Source: Gp6-AA40 sp963818645 (lineage in GTDB: Bacteria > Acidobacteriota > Vicinamibacteria > Vicinamibacterales > UBA2999). Taken from it: a stretch of 64,000 nt of DNA. Each line of letters starts with the position of its first letter. Position 1 is the stretch's first letter. The translations under genes and the position numbers were made by a program. The notes under the pieces are model-generated. The model was given only the letters and a program-made list of their open reading frames with translations. It searched no databases and had not been told where the DNA came from. This document shows, piece by piece, positions 27,034 to 35,491 of the stretch. The stretch covers positions 124,001-188,000 of the forward strand of contig CAWFTF010000012.1 in NCBI GenBank assembly GCA_963818645.1, read 5' to 3'.

Positions 27034-28593
27034 CTAGGCTCTGGGCTTTGAGCTTTCAGGCACGTTCTTGCGAGGTCGAACGGCGACCAGCGCAATCACT
27101 ATCAGCGCCATGGCGACGTACGCGATGACGTCGCCGATCTGCGAGTAGATGGTTCGACCGCTGAGCAGGCGCACCTCCGCCACGAGCCCGACCTGTTCAA
27201 AGATAGCCGATGCCTGCACCACGCGTCCGTACGGATCGACTACGCCGCTGATCCCGGTGTTCGCAGATCGGGCCATGTAGCGACCCTCTTCTATTGCGCG
27301 CATGGACGCCATCTCGAAGTGCTGATACGGGGCCGACGAGGTGCCATACCAGCCATCGTTGGTGACCGTCGTGAGCAACTGGCTCCCCTGCAAGACGGCG
27401 TCACGCATGAGCGATGGGAACACTACTTCGTAGCAGATCGCGGTGCTCGTCGGATGGCCGTTCACCGGCAGAAGCACCACCTTGTCACCCGGCGTGAACG
27501 GCAGGTAGCGCCTGACGAGTGGCGCGGCGAAGGTGAGCCACTCCTGCAACGGGAAGAACTCGCCGAAAGGCACGAGGTGAATCTTGCGATAGACCGCCGC
27601 GGTCTCTCCATCGGGGCTCAGTAGGAACGCCGCGTTGTACTGACGGAGCTCGGGCTCGGCGACGATCTGATCGCTGCCGAACAGAATCGGCACTCCAACC
27701 TCGCGCGCCAGCTCGCGAAGCGCGGCCTCACCGACGGTGTCGTGACCGAACGTGAAGGGAGTGGACGACTCAGGCCAGATCACGAACTCAGCACCACGCC
27801 GAACGGCATCCCGCGTCATCGCGAGATAGGACGTGAAAATGCGCCGGTCCGTCTGCGGTGTCCGGTTCAGCTTGTCCTCCTGCGCCACGTTTCCTTGAAT
27901 GAGTCCCACGCGGAGCGACGTTCCTTCGCGCGTCAGCGAGCCGTCGGCAACCCTCGACGATCCCCAGGCGGCGATCCCCACGAGCAACACCACAGTCGCA
28001 GCAATGGCAGTCGCGCGCGACCGTCCGGTGGTCAATAACGCAAACGCGATCGCCGCGTTGACGAACGCGACGAGCGCAGACAGTCCGTACACGCCGAACA
28101 CACTCGCGACCTGCGCGACGGCCGGCATCGTGACCTGGCTGTTGCCCAGCGGCACCCACGGAAAGCCGCCGAACAGGACGCCGCGGAGATACTCGGTCGC
28201 GACCCACGCCGCAGGGGCAAAGAAAAGCGCCGACCGGCCACCCTGAGAGATCAACCTGCCCAGTACCATCGCAGTGATCGCCGGATAGATCGCCAGATAC
28301 GCGGCGAGCAGCAGCATCGCCACCAGGGCCAGGATCATCGGCATGCCGCCAAAAACGGCCAGCACCGAACTCGTCCAGTACACGGTGCCAGCGAAGTACA
28401 CGAGGCCTGCGGTCATTCCCAACCAGAGCGCGCGCCGCGCGGGCTGACCCGGAAGCGGACCTGATTGGCCGCGCCATCCACTCACCGCAAGCAGGAGAGG
28501 AACGAGCGCGATCCAGGCAAATGCCGGGTGACCGTAACGGGGAAAACTGAGGGCGAGCAGTGCTCCGGAGAGAGCAGAGAGGAGGTAACTCAG
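27034..28593 (-). CDS. lnt: Apolipoprotein N-acyltransferase, probable CTG start
   Basis: A 519-residue membrane enzyme, near E. coli Lnt's 512. Hydrophobic helices fill the first 200 residues, then a nitrilase-like domain with the catalytic triad elements WPESS, YRKIHLVPFGEF and ICYEVVFP. It adds the third acyl chain to lipoproteins. No ATG, GTG or TTG precedes 28485 in frame, yet the upstream codons read a normal Lnt N-terminus (ALSGALLALSFPRYGHP). The likely start is CTG 28593, overlapping the SPOR stop as CTGA. The end (ESSKPRA) is encoded by AGCCCAG-type heptads. Confidence 0.88.
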   Translation of the reverse strand: MSYLLSALSGALLALSFPRYGHPAFAWIALVPLLLAVSGWRGQSGPLPGQPARRALWLGMTAGLVYFAGTVYWTSSVLAVFGGMPMILALVAMLLLAAYLAIYPAITAMVLGRLISQGGRSALFFAPAAWVATEYLRGVLFGGFPWVPLGNSQVTMPAVAQVASVFGVYGLSALVAFVNAAIAFALLTTGRSRATAIAATVVLLVGIAAWGSSRVADGSLTREGTSLRVGLIQGNVAQEDKLNRTPQTDRRIFTSYLAMTRDAVRRGAEFVIWPESSTPFTFGHDTVGEAALRELAREVGVPILFGSDQIVAEPELRQYNAAFLLSPDGETAAVYRKIHLVPFGEFFPLQEWLTFAAPLVRRYLPFTPGDKVVLLPVNGHPTSTAICYEVVFPSLMRDAVLQGSQLLTTVTNDGWYGTSSAPYQHFEMASMRAIEEGRYMARSANTGISGVVDPYGRVVQASAIFEQVGLVAEVRLLSGRTIYSQIGDVIAYVAMALIVIALVAVRPRKNVPESSKPRA

Positions 28594-29249
28594 CGCGTGA
28601 TCCAGGGCTTGAACTGTTCTTCCTTTTCCAACTTTCTGGCGACGGTCTCAGCCTCGCGGCGGTCAGCATACTTGCCGACGCGGACGCGGAACACCTTCGG
28701 GCCGCTCGATCCCGGAGTGGTGACGAACGAGGGGAATCCCTTGGACGAGAGACGCTTCGCGATGGTGTCGGCCTCACCACGTGATTTGAGCGAAGCGACC
28801 TGCACCACGAAGCCGTTGCCCTGTGGCTCGCCCGGGTCAATCCCCTTCGTCGCGGGAGCAACAGCCTGAGGACGCTCGACCTTGGCCTGCTCGGCGATCG
28901 CGGGAACAGGCGACGCGACAACAGGTTCCACGGCGGGCTCTGGCGGCGGTTCCGGCGCCTCGAGCCGCTTGGCGTAGGTGAGCTCCTTCAGGTCTTCCTG
29001 GCTGGAAACCGGTGCGGCTGACGACGCGTCCGTGGAAGAAGTTTGAGAGGGCTGCGCCGCCGTCGATGTCGGATCTACCGTGGGTTCGGTTGCGACTGCG
29101 GCCACTGCCGATGCGCGCGTCGTGTTGACCCCGCGCCCCACCATGACGCCGCACAAGAAAATCACGACTGCCGCAACAGTGGCCGTCATGAACATGAAGA
29201 CCAGCTGTTTACCGTTCAGTTGAATCTCGCGTACACCTTGTTCCGACAT
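28590..29249 (-). CDS. SPOR-domain membrane protein
   Basis: A 219-residue protein: cytoplasmic N-terminus, one transmembrane helix (about 17-39), a long Pro/Ala/Glu/Ser-rich periplasmic linker, and a C-terminal SPOR domain (about 145-219). The SPOR domain has FVVQVASLKSRGEADTIAKRL and FRVRVGKYADRREAETVARKL, the two half-repeats of the fold. SPOR domains bind denuded septal glycan, so it probably localises to the division site. Its stop overlaps the lnt start. Confidence 0.85.
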   Translation of the reverse strand: MSEQGVREIQLNGKQLVFMFMTATVAAVVIFLCGVMVGRGVNTTRASAVAAVATEPTVDPTSTAAQPSQTSSTDASSAAPVSSQEDLKELTYAKRLEAPEPPPEPAVEPVVASPVPAIAEQAKVERPQAVAPATKGIDPGEPQGNGFVVQVASLKSRGEADTIAKRLSSKGFPSFVTTPGSSGPKVFRVRVGKYADRREAETVARKLEKEEQFKPWITR

Positions 29250-29289
29250 CTATGAACGCGCGCATTGTACCATGCGCCGATCGAGCCGA

Positions 29290-29303
29290 GAACAAATTTG
29301 TTC
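29290..29303. promoter_or_regulatory. GAACAAATTTGTTC perfect palindrome upstream of the SPOR gene
   Basis: A 14-bp palindrome lies 41 nt upstream of the SPOR start and just after the TPR gene stop. It resembles a LexA box in its GAAC/GTTC arms, but the spacer is 6 nt and not the usual 4, so the regulator is unknown. Confidence 0.4.
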
Positions 29304-29314
29304 GCAGGTCTTTC

Positions 29315-30943
29315 TCAACGGCCCGCGAGTCGATCCAGACGTTGCCGCGCTTCTGCGTTGGAGGCGTCGCGCGACAGCACGTTCTGCAGCTCAGACCTGG
29401 CCTCGTTGATCAGCCCGGCGCTCTCGAAGGCGTCGGCCAGGGCAAGCCTCGCGGCAACGGAATCGTTGCTCCAGATCGAGATCTTCAAGGCGTCGATCGC
29501 ATCGCCTACTCGCCCACCCCGCAGATAGAGCCGCCCGAGCAGAAGATGCGCCTCGTTGTCGTACGGTGAAAGGTAGATCGCACGCTGGAGCGCCGAGATG
29601 GCCTCTGCGTCGTGCTCGGTCTCATACGCCCGCCGGGCCGCGTCGACATGAAACGAGGCAAGCTGACGCTGATCGCGCTGGCCCGCAGCACTAATCACGC
29701 TCTCGATCCGAAGGGCGTTCGGCAAGCCAAGGTCCATCCGCACTCGCTCGAGCCCGCGCGGCACGGGAGGCGATCTCGTGTCCCACCCGTCATACGTCGA
29801 CGAGAGTCGTCTTGCGAGATCCTTCTCGCGCGCGGCCTCCGTGGCACTGCCGGTTGCCCGGAGTGCGACGCCAAGGACGTAGTGAGCCGCATGATCGGCG
29901 GGATTCCGTCGAACCGCCTCGCGCAGCCACCAAACGGCAGCGGCCGCGTCGCCATCGAGCCAGTAGGCGTAACCGAGATTGAAGTAGGAGTCGACGCCTT
30001 CAAGGGCTGCGGCTTCATTGAAGTACGACACCGCTCGCCCACCCGGCGCACCCTCCGGCCGGCGCAACTGGATCACTCCCATGTTGTTGAGAAGCGTGGA
30101 GTCTTTCTCCTCCTCATACAGCCTCGTCAACTCGTCGAACGCCTCGTCGTAGCGCTTCAACTCGAGCAGCGACACCGACGCCAGGAAGTGTGCCTGACGA
30201 TAGAGCCTGTGCCCTGCCGGCACATCCTGCACGGCGGCGAGTGCGCGCTCGTGATCGCCGAGGTCGTTGTGCACCTCCCAGGCGGCGAGCCGTGCGCGCT
30301 GAAGCCCCGGCGCCAGCTTGAGTGCTTCGTTGAGAAACGTGAGTCTCGTCTCCGGCGCCTCGGCGATCAGCCCCTTGATGAATTGCTCGAACGCAATGAT
30401 CGGAGGATGACTCGCTTCGAGCTGTACCGCGGGCGTTGACGAGCCCGGAACGAGGCGCACGGCAACTCGATCGTAGATGTCGAAGATGTCTGCGAGGGGA
30501 CCACTCTCGACAATCTCGGGTAGCGCAAGGCCGGTGTCGAGCACGATCGCTCTTGCGCGAACGGTCAGCGTGTCTCCGGTCAGGGTGAAGTTGCCGACGA
30601 TCACGTGCGAGGTGCCGATCGCCTGACCAACGCGGATGATTGTGGCGTGACTCAGACCCGTGATGGCGGGGACGCGAAGCAGGTCGAAGGAATGCAGCCG
30701 CTCATCGCGCCGCATGACCGGCAGGCCGAGGGCCAGCAAGCTGTCTGAAAGGATGACTGCCGACCCCTCACCGAGCCAGTAGCTGCGAGCTTCACGGGTG
30801 GCGGTTTCGAAAGGCATCACCAGCACGCGCGAAGCCGTGGCAGGTGCCGGGGTTTGCGCGGCTGCTGCCGGGACGGTCGCCACAGTGTGCAGGGCAACGA
30901 TGGTCCACGCCGAAATGGCTGCGGCGGCCCACCGTCTGGTCAC
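29315..30943 (-). CDS. TPR-repeat secreted/periplasmic protein
   Basis: A 542-residue protein with a signal peptide (AAAISAWTIVALHTVATVPAA). A FlgO/CsgG-like N-terminal domain follows (ASRVLVMPFETATREARSYWLGEG, GTSHVIVGNFTLTGDTLTVRAR). About seven TPR units come after it (e.g. AHYVLGVALRATGSATEAA and AHLLLGRLYLRGGRVGDAI). Such proteins serve as scaffolds in envelope complexes. GTG 30943 overlaps the upstream gene's TGA as GTGA. No specific partner can be named. Confidence 0.75.
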   Translation of the reverse strand: MTRRWAAAAISAWTIVALHTVATVPAAAAQTPAPATASRVLVMPFETATREARSYWLGEGSAVILSDSLLALGLPVMRRDERLHSFDLLRVPAITGLSHATIIRVGQAIGTSHVIVGNFTLTGDTLTVRARAIVLDTGLALPEIVESGPLADIFDIYDRVAVRLVPGSSTPAVQLEASHPPIIAFEQFIKGLIAEAPETRLTFLNEALKLAPGLQRARLAAWEVHNDLGDHERALAAVQDVPAGHRLYRQAHFLASVSLLELKRYDEAFDELTRLYEEEKDSTLLNNMGVIQLRRPEGAPGGRAVSYFNEAAALEGVDSYFNLGYAYWLDGDAAAAVWWLREAVRRNPADHAAHYVLGVALRATGSATEAAREKDLARRLSSTYDGWDTRSPPVPRGLERVRMDLGLPNALRIESVISAAGQRDQRQLASFHVDAARRAYETEHDAEAISALQRAIYLSPYDNEAHLLLGRLYLRGGRVGDAIDALKISIWSNDSVAARLALADAFESAGLINEARSELQNVLSRDASNAEARQRLDRLAGR

Positions 30944-31527
30944 GCAGCTCGTCCTGGCGCGGGCCTGACGGTGACAGACATGGCGCACCGCGCCGCGCCG
31001 GTCGCCCGGCACTCATCCATCACCACATCGGCGTCGAGGTTGAATGTGGACATGAGACGACGAAGCGCCGACGCGTAGAACTCGCACAATGGCGACTTCA
31101 CGCGATCGCGCACTTCGCAGAACAGCGAGCTCTTGAGGTCAACGGATCCGCGCCACTGCCGCCACTGCACCTTGACGTTGGTGTCGCCATACGTGCTCTG
31201 CGCCATCCACTGCGCGACACCGACCACCATCCGCTTTCGAATGGCCGGCGGCATGGCGAGGATCATCTTCTTGCGGACTGGCGACAGCCCCGCCACCGTC
31301 CAGTCCGCCGTGTATTCACCCGCCCGCGCGGCAATGAGATGGTAAGGGGCGCCTTCGAGACGAAGGAAGCTGAGAACTGCCGCCAGGGGTGCCAGCCCGA
31401 TTCGGCCCTCACGGAGGCCCGACGGGTGCAACCAGGCTTCGTAGAATTCCAGCCGCATCGGCAGGAGGTCCGCGATGGCCTGGTGAAGGCTCGCGACGAG
31501 GAGTCGGCCCACGGCCGCATCGGTCAT
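30940..31527 (-). CDS. Hypothetical protein with V4R-like C-terminal region
   Basis: A 195-residue soluble protein. The C-terminal half (SLFCEVRDRVKSPLCEFY, then STFNLDADVVMDECRATG and a final CAMSV) has the cysteine-containing pattern of V4R/heme-NO-related domains that bind small hydrophobic ligands; this link is tentative. The N-terminal half is helical and not recognised. It is translationally coupled to the TPR gene downstream. Confidence 0.5.
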   Translation of the reverse strand: MTDAAVGRLLVASLHQAIADLLPMRLEFYEAWLHPSGLREGRIGLAPLAAVLSFLRLEGAPYHLIAARAGEYTADWTVAGLSPVRKKMILAMPPAIRKRMVVGVAQWMAQSTYGDTNVKVQWRQWRGSVDLKSSLFCEVRDRVKSPLCEFYASALRRLMSTFNLDADVVMDECRATGAARCAMSVTVRPAPGRAA

Positions 31528-31539
31528 ACGCTAATATTG

Positions 31540-31558
31540 GGGGTCGGGAATCGACCCC
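31540..31558. terminator. GGGGTCG/CGACCCC hairpin in the argS upstream gap
   Basis: A 7-bp perfect stem with loop GGAAT lies in the 219-nt gap between the V4R-like gene and argS. A partial repeat (GAGTCGACCCTA) follows. No T-run is present, so it may be a leader structure of the minus-strand gene or a degenerate array. Confidence 0.4.
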
Positions 31559-31746
31559 GTCACCGGGATCGTGAGTCGACCCTAATTACTTTCTCGGCGG
31601 CGATACGGGCTTCGGTTAGAGCCCTTCAAGCGTGGCGTATCGCGGCTTTCGTTGTACTGCACCTCGAATCCAACCGCAAATCGCGAAATCGCGGCGCATC
31701 GACCGACGAGCATCGACCGATACACTACAGCCACCTCTGACGCGTA

Positions 31747-33804
31747 ATGATTCTGCCCGTCCATACACGCCTTCGCGACCACCTCACTGGGGTGATCGCC
31801 ACACTCTACTCAGTCGAACCCTCGTCTCTGCTGTCGCTCGCGTTGGACTACCCGCCGAATCGGGATCTTGGAGACATCGGCACACCCGCCGCGTTCGAGC
31901 TCGCCCGCCGGCTTCGGAAGGCACCTCGCGCGATCGCGCAGGAGATTGCTGCCGCCTTCGGGACGCTCGAAGGCATACGTCAGGTAACGGCAGCGCCCAA
32001 CGGCTACTTGAATTTCTTTCTCGAGCGGCCGGCGTTTCTCCGCGACCGCCTCGTCCCGGCATTATCTGCGCCGAGCCGCGATTCGGGAAAAGCCATCGTC
32101 GAGCACACGGCGATCAACCCGAACAAGGCCGCTCACATCGGGCATCTTCGAAATTCAGCGCTGGGTGACACGCTCGTGCGGGTCCTGCGCTTCAGCGGCA
32201 TCCCCGTCGAGGTGCAGAACTACATCGACGACACGGGCGTGCAGGTGGCGGACGTCGTCGTTGGATTTCGCGTCCTCGAGAAAATGTCGCTCGCCGACGT
32301 CGAGAAGATCGCGGACAGCACTCGCTTCGACTACTACTGCTGGGATCTCTACGCGCGCGTCGGTGAGTGGTACGGAAAGGACGAAGAGAAGCTCAAGGTC
32401 CGGGCGCAAACGCTCCACGACATCGAACACGGTGGCAACGAGAACGCCAACCTCGCCGCCTTCATCGCCGATCGCATCGTCCGCTGTCACCTGCTGACGA
32501 TGGCGCGGATGAACGTGGACTACGACCTGCTCACCTGGGAGGGCGACATCCTGCGGCTGAAATTCTGGGCGCAGGCATTCGAGGTGTTGAAGGCCAAGGG
32601 CGCGGTCTACCTGAGAACTGACGGACGTCACGCCGGCTGCTGGGTGATGCCGATCCAGGAAGATCTCGACTCAACTCCCAACGAGCCAACTCCCAACTCC
32701 CAAACGGCCAACCCCCAGACTCCCAGCGATGAGACTGAGGCTGAAGATGACGTTGAAGAGCGCGAGAAGGTGATCGTTCGCTCGAACGGCGTCGTCACGT
32801 ACGTCGGGAAGGACATCGCGTATCAGTTCTGGAAGCTCGGCCTGCTCGGTCGCGATTTCCAGTACCGAGTCTTCGGGCAGCGGCCGCAGGGTCCGCTGTG
32901 GGCGACGTGCAGCGCGAACGGCGTTGCTGAGCACCCGCACTACGGCGGTGCGGCGTACGTCTACAACGTCATCGACGTTCGCCAGTCCTATCTTCAGAAG
33001 CTGCTGAAGCAGGCGTTGATTGCCGTGGGTCATCCGGAAGGCGCGCAGCGATCGCATCACTTCTCGTACGAGATGGTGGCGCTGTCGCACGCGACGGCGC
33101 GAGAGCTCGGCTTCGCTCCGGCACCGGACTCCGAAGAGGCCAAGCGTCCCTTCGTCGAGGTGTCGGGACGTAAGGGGCTCGGCGTCAAGGCAGACGACCT
33201 GCTCGATATCGTGATCAAGAAGGCGCGCGAGGAAGTCGGCAAGCGCAACCCAGAGCTCGCCGAAGAAGAGGCGCAGCAGATCGCCGGGCTCATCGGCGTC
33301 GCGGCGGTTCGCTACTTCCTGATCAAGTTCTCACGTGGCAAGGTCATCGCGTTCGACCTCGAAGAAGCCATCAGCTTTCAGGGCGAGACCGGTCCGTACA
33401 TTCAATACGCAATCGTCCGGATCAACAACATCTTCCGCAAGCTCCAGGAGCGAGATGGTCTCGACGAAGCATCACTGGTTTCGACGCTGGGACAACTGTC
33501 CGCCGGCGAATTGACCGGGGACAACGGCAACGAGCTCTGGTCACTGGTGCTCGAAGCCGCGCGCCTCGATGAGGTCGTCGAGCAAGTGATCGCCACGCTC
33601 GAGTTCTCGGTGCTGGCCAAATACGCCTTCGGGCTGGCACAGGCCTTCAACGCGTTTTACAACCTCCACCCGAGCCGGTCGTCGATCCTCAACGAGGAGC
33701 GGGATAATGTGCGCCGGTGGAGGGCTGCAGCGGTGATTTACGTCCGCGACCAACTCGCGCGGGCACTGGACCTCATGGGAATTGGCGTGCCTCAAAGAAT
33801 GTAG
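31747..33804 (+). CDS. argS: Arginyl-tRNA synthetase with an extra acidic repeat-derived insert
   Basis: A 685-residue class I synthetase, longer than the usual 550-600. The N-terminal Add-1 domain precedes NPNKAAHIGHLRNSALGD with the HIGH motif (about residue 130). A GRKGLGVKADDL segment (about 473) stands where KMSKS would be, and the C-terminal anticodon-binding helices end LARALDLMGIGVPQRM (canonical M end). Residues 309-338 (STPNEPTPNSQTANPQTPSD and a following acidic run) are encoded by the CCAACTC heptad array and have no counterpart in the fold. It charges tRNA-Arg. The amidotransferase gene follows 4 nt after its stop. Confidence 0.95.
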   Translation: MILPVHTRLRDHLTGVIATLYSVEPSSLLSLALDYPPNRDLGDIGTPAAFELARRLRKAPRAIAQEIAAAFGTLEGIRQVTAAPNGYLNFFLERPAFLRDRLVPALSAPSRDSGKAIVEHTAINPNKAAHIGHLRNSALGDTLVRVLRFSGIPVEVQNYIDDTGVQVADVVVGFRVLEKMSLADVEKIADSTRFDYYCWDLYARVGEWYGKDEEKLKVRAQTLHDIEHGGNENANLAAFIADRIVRCHLLTMARMNVDYDLLTWEGDILRLKFWAQAFEVLKAKGAVYLRTDGRHAGCWVMPIQEDLDSTPNEPTPNSQTANPQTPSDETEAEDDVEEREKVIVRSNGVVTYVGKDIAYQFWKLGLLGRDFQYRVFGQRPQGPLWATCSANGVAEHPHYGGAAYVYNVIDVRQSYLQKLLKQALIAVGHPEGAQRSHHFSYEMVALSHATARELGFAPAPDSEEAKRPFVEVSGRKGLGVKADDLLDIVIKKAREEVGKRNPELAEEEAQQIAGLIGVAAVRYFLIKFSRGKVIAFDLEEAISFQGETGPYIQYAIVRINNIFRKLQERDGLDEASLVSTLGQLSAGELTGDNGNELWSLVLEAARLDEVVEQVIATLEFSVLAKYAFGLAQAFNAFYNLHPSRSSILNEERDNVRRWRAAAVIYVRDQLARALDLMGIGVPQRM
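32672..32727 (+). repeat. In-frame 7-nt repeat array inside argS
   Basis: Eight consecutive degenerate heptads: CAACTCC, CAACGAG, CCAACTC, CCAACTC, CCAAACG, GCCAACC, CCCAGAC, TCCCAGC. The word family is the reverse complement of the GGGAGTT array at 48671-48700. The encoded segment is Pro/Asn/Thr/Ser-rich. Confidence 0.8.
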
Positions 33805-33808
33805 GGTT

Positions 33809-34489
33809 ATGCCACTCATCGCTATTCCACCGTGCGACAAGCTTCGTGACTACGAGGAAGCGATCCGGCGTGCTGGCGCCGAGGTCCGTGTGCTCGACCG
33901 TGCAGTCGATCGGCCCGAAGATGTGATTCGATCCTTCGACGGTCTGCTGCTGCCCGGTGGTGGCGATGTGTTGCCGTCGATCTATGGCGAGGCCGCTCAT
34001 CAAACGTACTCAGGGGCCGAACCCGGCCGCGACGACTACGAGCTCGAGCTGGCGCGACGAGCGGTCGAAGCCGATCTTCCGCTGCTCGCAATCTGTCGCG
34101 GCATCCAGGTGCTGAACGTCGCCCGCGGGGGCTCGCTCGTTCAGGACATTCCGAACGAGCTCGGCTCCACGGTCAACCACACGCAGCGCGACTCACCGGT
34201 CACGATCGCGCACGAGGTGTGGATCACGGAAGGAACCCTGCTCGATCGCCTGATGCACGAGCTTCTCGAAGGTGACTCGTGCATGGTGAACAGCCGTCAT
34301 CATCAGGCCCCAAAGAAACTCGGAGCGGGTTTGGCGGTGTCCGCCACTGCACCCGATGGCGTGATTGAAGCGATCGAGGATGCGAGCCGGCGATTCTGCC
34401 TCGGCGTGCAGTGGCACCCCGAGAACTTCTATCGCACCGGCGAGTTCAGACCGATCTTCGAGGGATTCGTCGAAGCCGCGACGAAGTAG
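33809..34489 (+). CDS. Class I glutamine amidotransferase, gamma-glutamyl-GABA hydrolase-like (PuuD)
   Basis: A 226-residue GATase1-fold hydrolase. Nucleophile Cys in LLAICRGIQVLNVARGG (about residue 98), oxyanion region LLLPGGGDVLPSIYGE, and the His-Glu pair in GVQWHPENFY. The HQAPKKLG segment is typical of the peptidase C26/PuuD group, which hydrolyses gamma-glutamyl amides. ATG 33809 is 4 nt after the argS stop, so it is co-translated with argS. The physiological substrate cannot be told from sequence. Confidence 0.85.
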   Translation: MPLIAIPPCDKLRDYEEAIRRAGAEVRVLDRAVDRPEDVIRSFDGLLLPGGGDVLPSIYGEAAHQTYSGAEPGRDDYELELARRAVEADLPLLAICRGIQVLNVARGGSLVQDIPNELGSTVNHTQRDSPVTIAHEVWITEGTLLDRLMHELLEGDSCMVNSRHHQAPKKLGAGLAVSATAPDGVIEAIEDASRRFCLGVQWHPENFYRTGEFRPIFEGFVEAATK

Positions 34490-34523
34490 GGGCCGCCGCG
34501 CGCGGCCCTCATTCGCCCAGACG

Positions 34524-34946
34524 TTACTTCTCGGGACGTTCGTCCGGCGCGCCCGTGCCGGAAGACCCGACGAACAACTTCTTGCCATCCGGGAACGTGA
34601 TGTCGCGGCCATTGGCACGATTCGCACCATCCTTGGCCTGGAACCCTTCGACGAGAATCTCGGTACCCTCGGGCAGCGAGTTCTTCGTCCAACCGCGACG
34701 CAGCAGCGCATTCGGTGCGCCGCCTTCAATCATCCAGCGCTCGACCTTGCCCGTCGCCGGATCCTTCACGTCGATGTGGATCCACGAGTGCGGGTTGATC
34801 CATTCCATCTTCACTACGGTGCCGCGCAGCTTCACCGGGCGCTTGGCATCGAACTCGGCCGCAAATGAATGATGCGCGAAGGCCGGCGCAGCCATCGCGG
34901 CCACAAGCCCGGCGGCGGCAAGACACTTGACCAGTTTGGTGACCAT
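34524..34946 (-). CDS. DUF6152-family secreted protein
   Basis: A 140-residue secreted protein with signal peptide (CLAAAGLVAAMAAPAFA) and mature start HHSFAAEFDAKRP. The family core VKLRGTVVKMEWINPHSWIHIDV is near-identical in pattern to the gene at 6942. The C-terminal part has NGRDITFPDGKKLFVGSS. AGGAG lies 8 nt upstream of ATG 34946. Unlike the other copy, no Ig-like partner is adjacent. Function unknown. Confidence 0.85.
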   Translation of the reverse strand: MVTKLVKCLAAAGLVAAMAAPAFAHHSFAAEFDAKRPVKLRGTVVKMEWINPHSWIHIDVKDPATGKVERWMIEGGAPNALLRRGWTKNSLPEGTEILVEGFQAKDGANRANGRDITFPDGKKLFVGSSGTGAPDERPEK

Positions 34947-35075
34947 CGTTTCGTCTCCTGATCGAGCGGAGCGTTTCACGTCCCGCTGATCTATCCTACG
35001 CAGTCGGATATCGATGGATCCTGAAGTTTGGGTTAAGTTCTCGACAGACTTTCCTGTCGGGTTGTGAGTCCCGCC

Positions 35076-35096
35076 CAACAGTCCTGTTGATTTTTT
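35076..35096 (+). terminator. Short hairpin with T-run upstream of DUF2934 gene
   Basis: CAACAG/CTGTTG forms a 6-bp stem with a 2-nt loop, followed by ATTTTTT. No plus-strand gene lies directly upstream, so it may be an attenuator in the leader of the DUF2934 gene. The rest of the 34947-35230 gap shows no ORF. Confidence 0.4.
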
Positions 35097-35230
35097 CCGA
35101 TCGCCGTCGAAGAACTCGCACACGAGCCTGCAAAAGCGGCGCAATCGCGGCATCTTTCCCAGCAGGTCATGGCGTGCGTCTTGCTCGCGCCGTGCACGCA
35201 AGGTCACCATGTCGTACGAAAGGGATCTTG

Positions 35231-35491
35231 ATGCCACGAACCAGTAAGCCACAGCCGGATGCTCCAACGGGGCCACGGTTGGTCAAGCAGACCGCCTCGA
35301 AAGCAAAACCCAAAACACCTATTCAGCCTGACATCACTCACGAACAGATCGCGATGCGCGCGTACGAGCTCTTCCTGCAGGAAGGCTGCGCGCACGGCCA
35401 GCACCTCGACCACTGGCTGCGCGCCGAGCGCGAGTTGAGTGCGCTCACGGAGCAACCTCCGAAACGCGTCGCCGCGCGGACACGCGGGTAG
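35231..35491 (+). CDS. DUF2934 small protein
   Basis: An 86-residue basic protein. The Pro/Lys-rich N-terminus (residues 1-37) leads to a DUF2934 core: MRAYELFLQEGCAHGQHLDHWLRAERE. ATG 35231 follows an AAGGGA Shine-Dalgarno; longer upstream frames lack coding character. DUF2934 proteins are small and of unknown function. Its last 47 nt overlap the convergent methyltransferase gene. Confidence 0.75.
   Translation: MPRTSKPQPDAPTGPRLVKQTASKAKPKTPIQPDITHEQIAMRAYELFLQEGCAHGQHLDHWLRAERELSALTEQPPKRVAARTRG

Noticed and set aside
29290..29303. LexA (SOS) box upstream of the SPOR gene
   Set aside because: Arms match GAAC/GTTC but the spacer is 6 nt instead of 4, and the downstream genes are not SOS-type; kept only as an unassigned palindrome.
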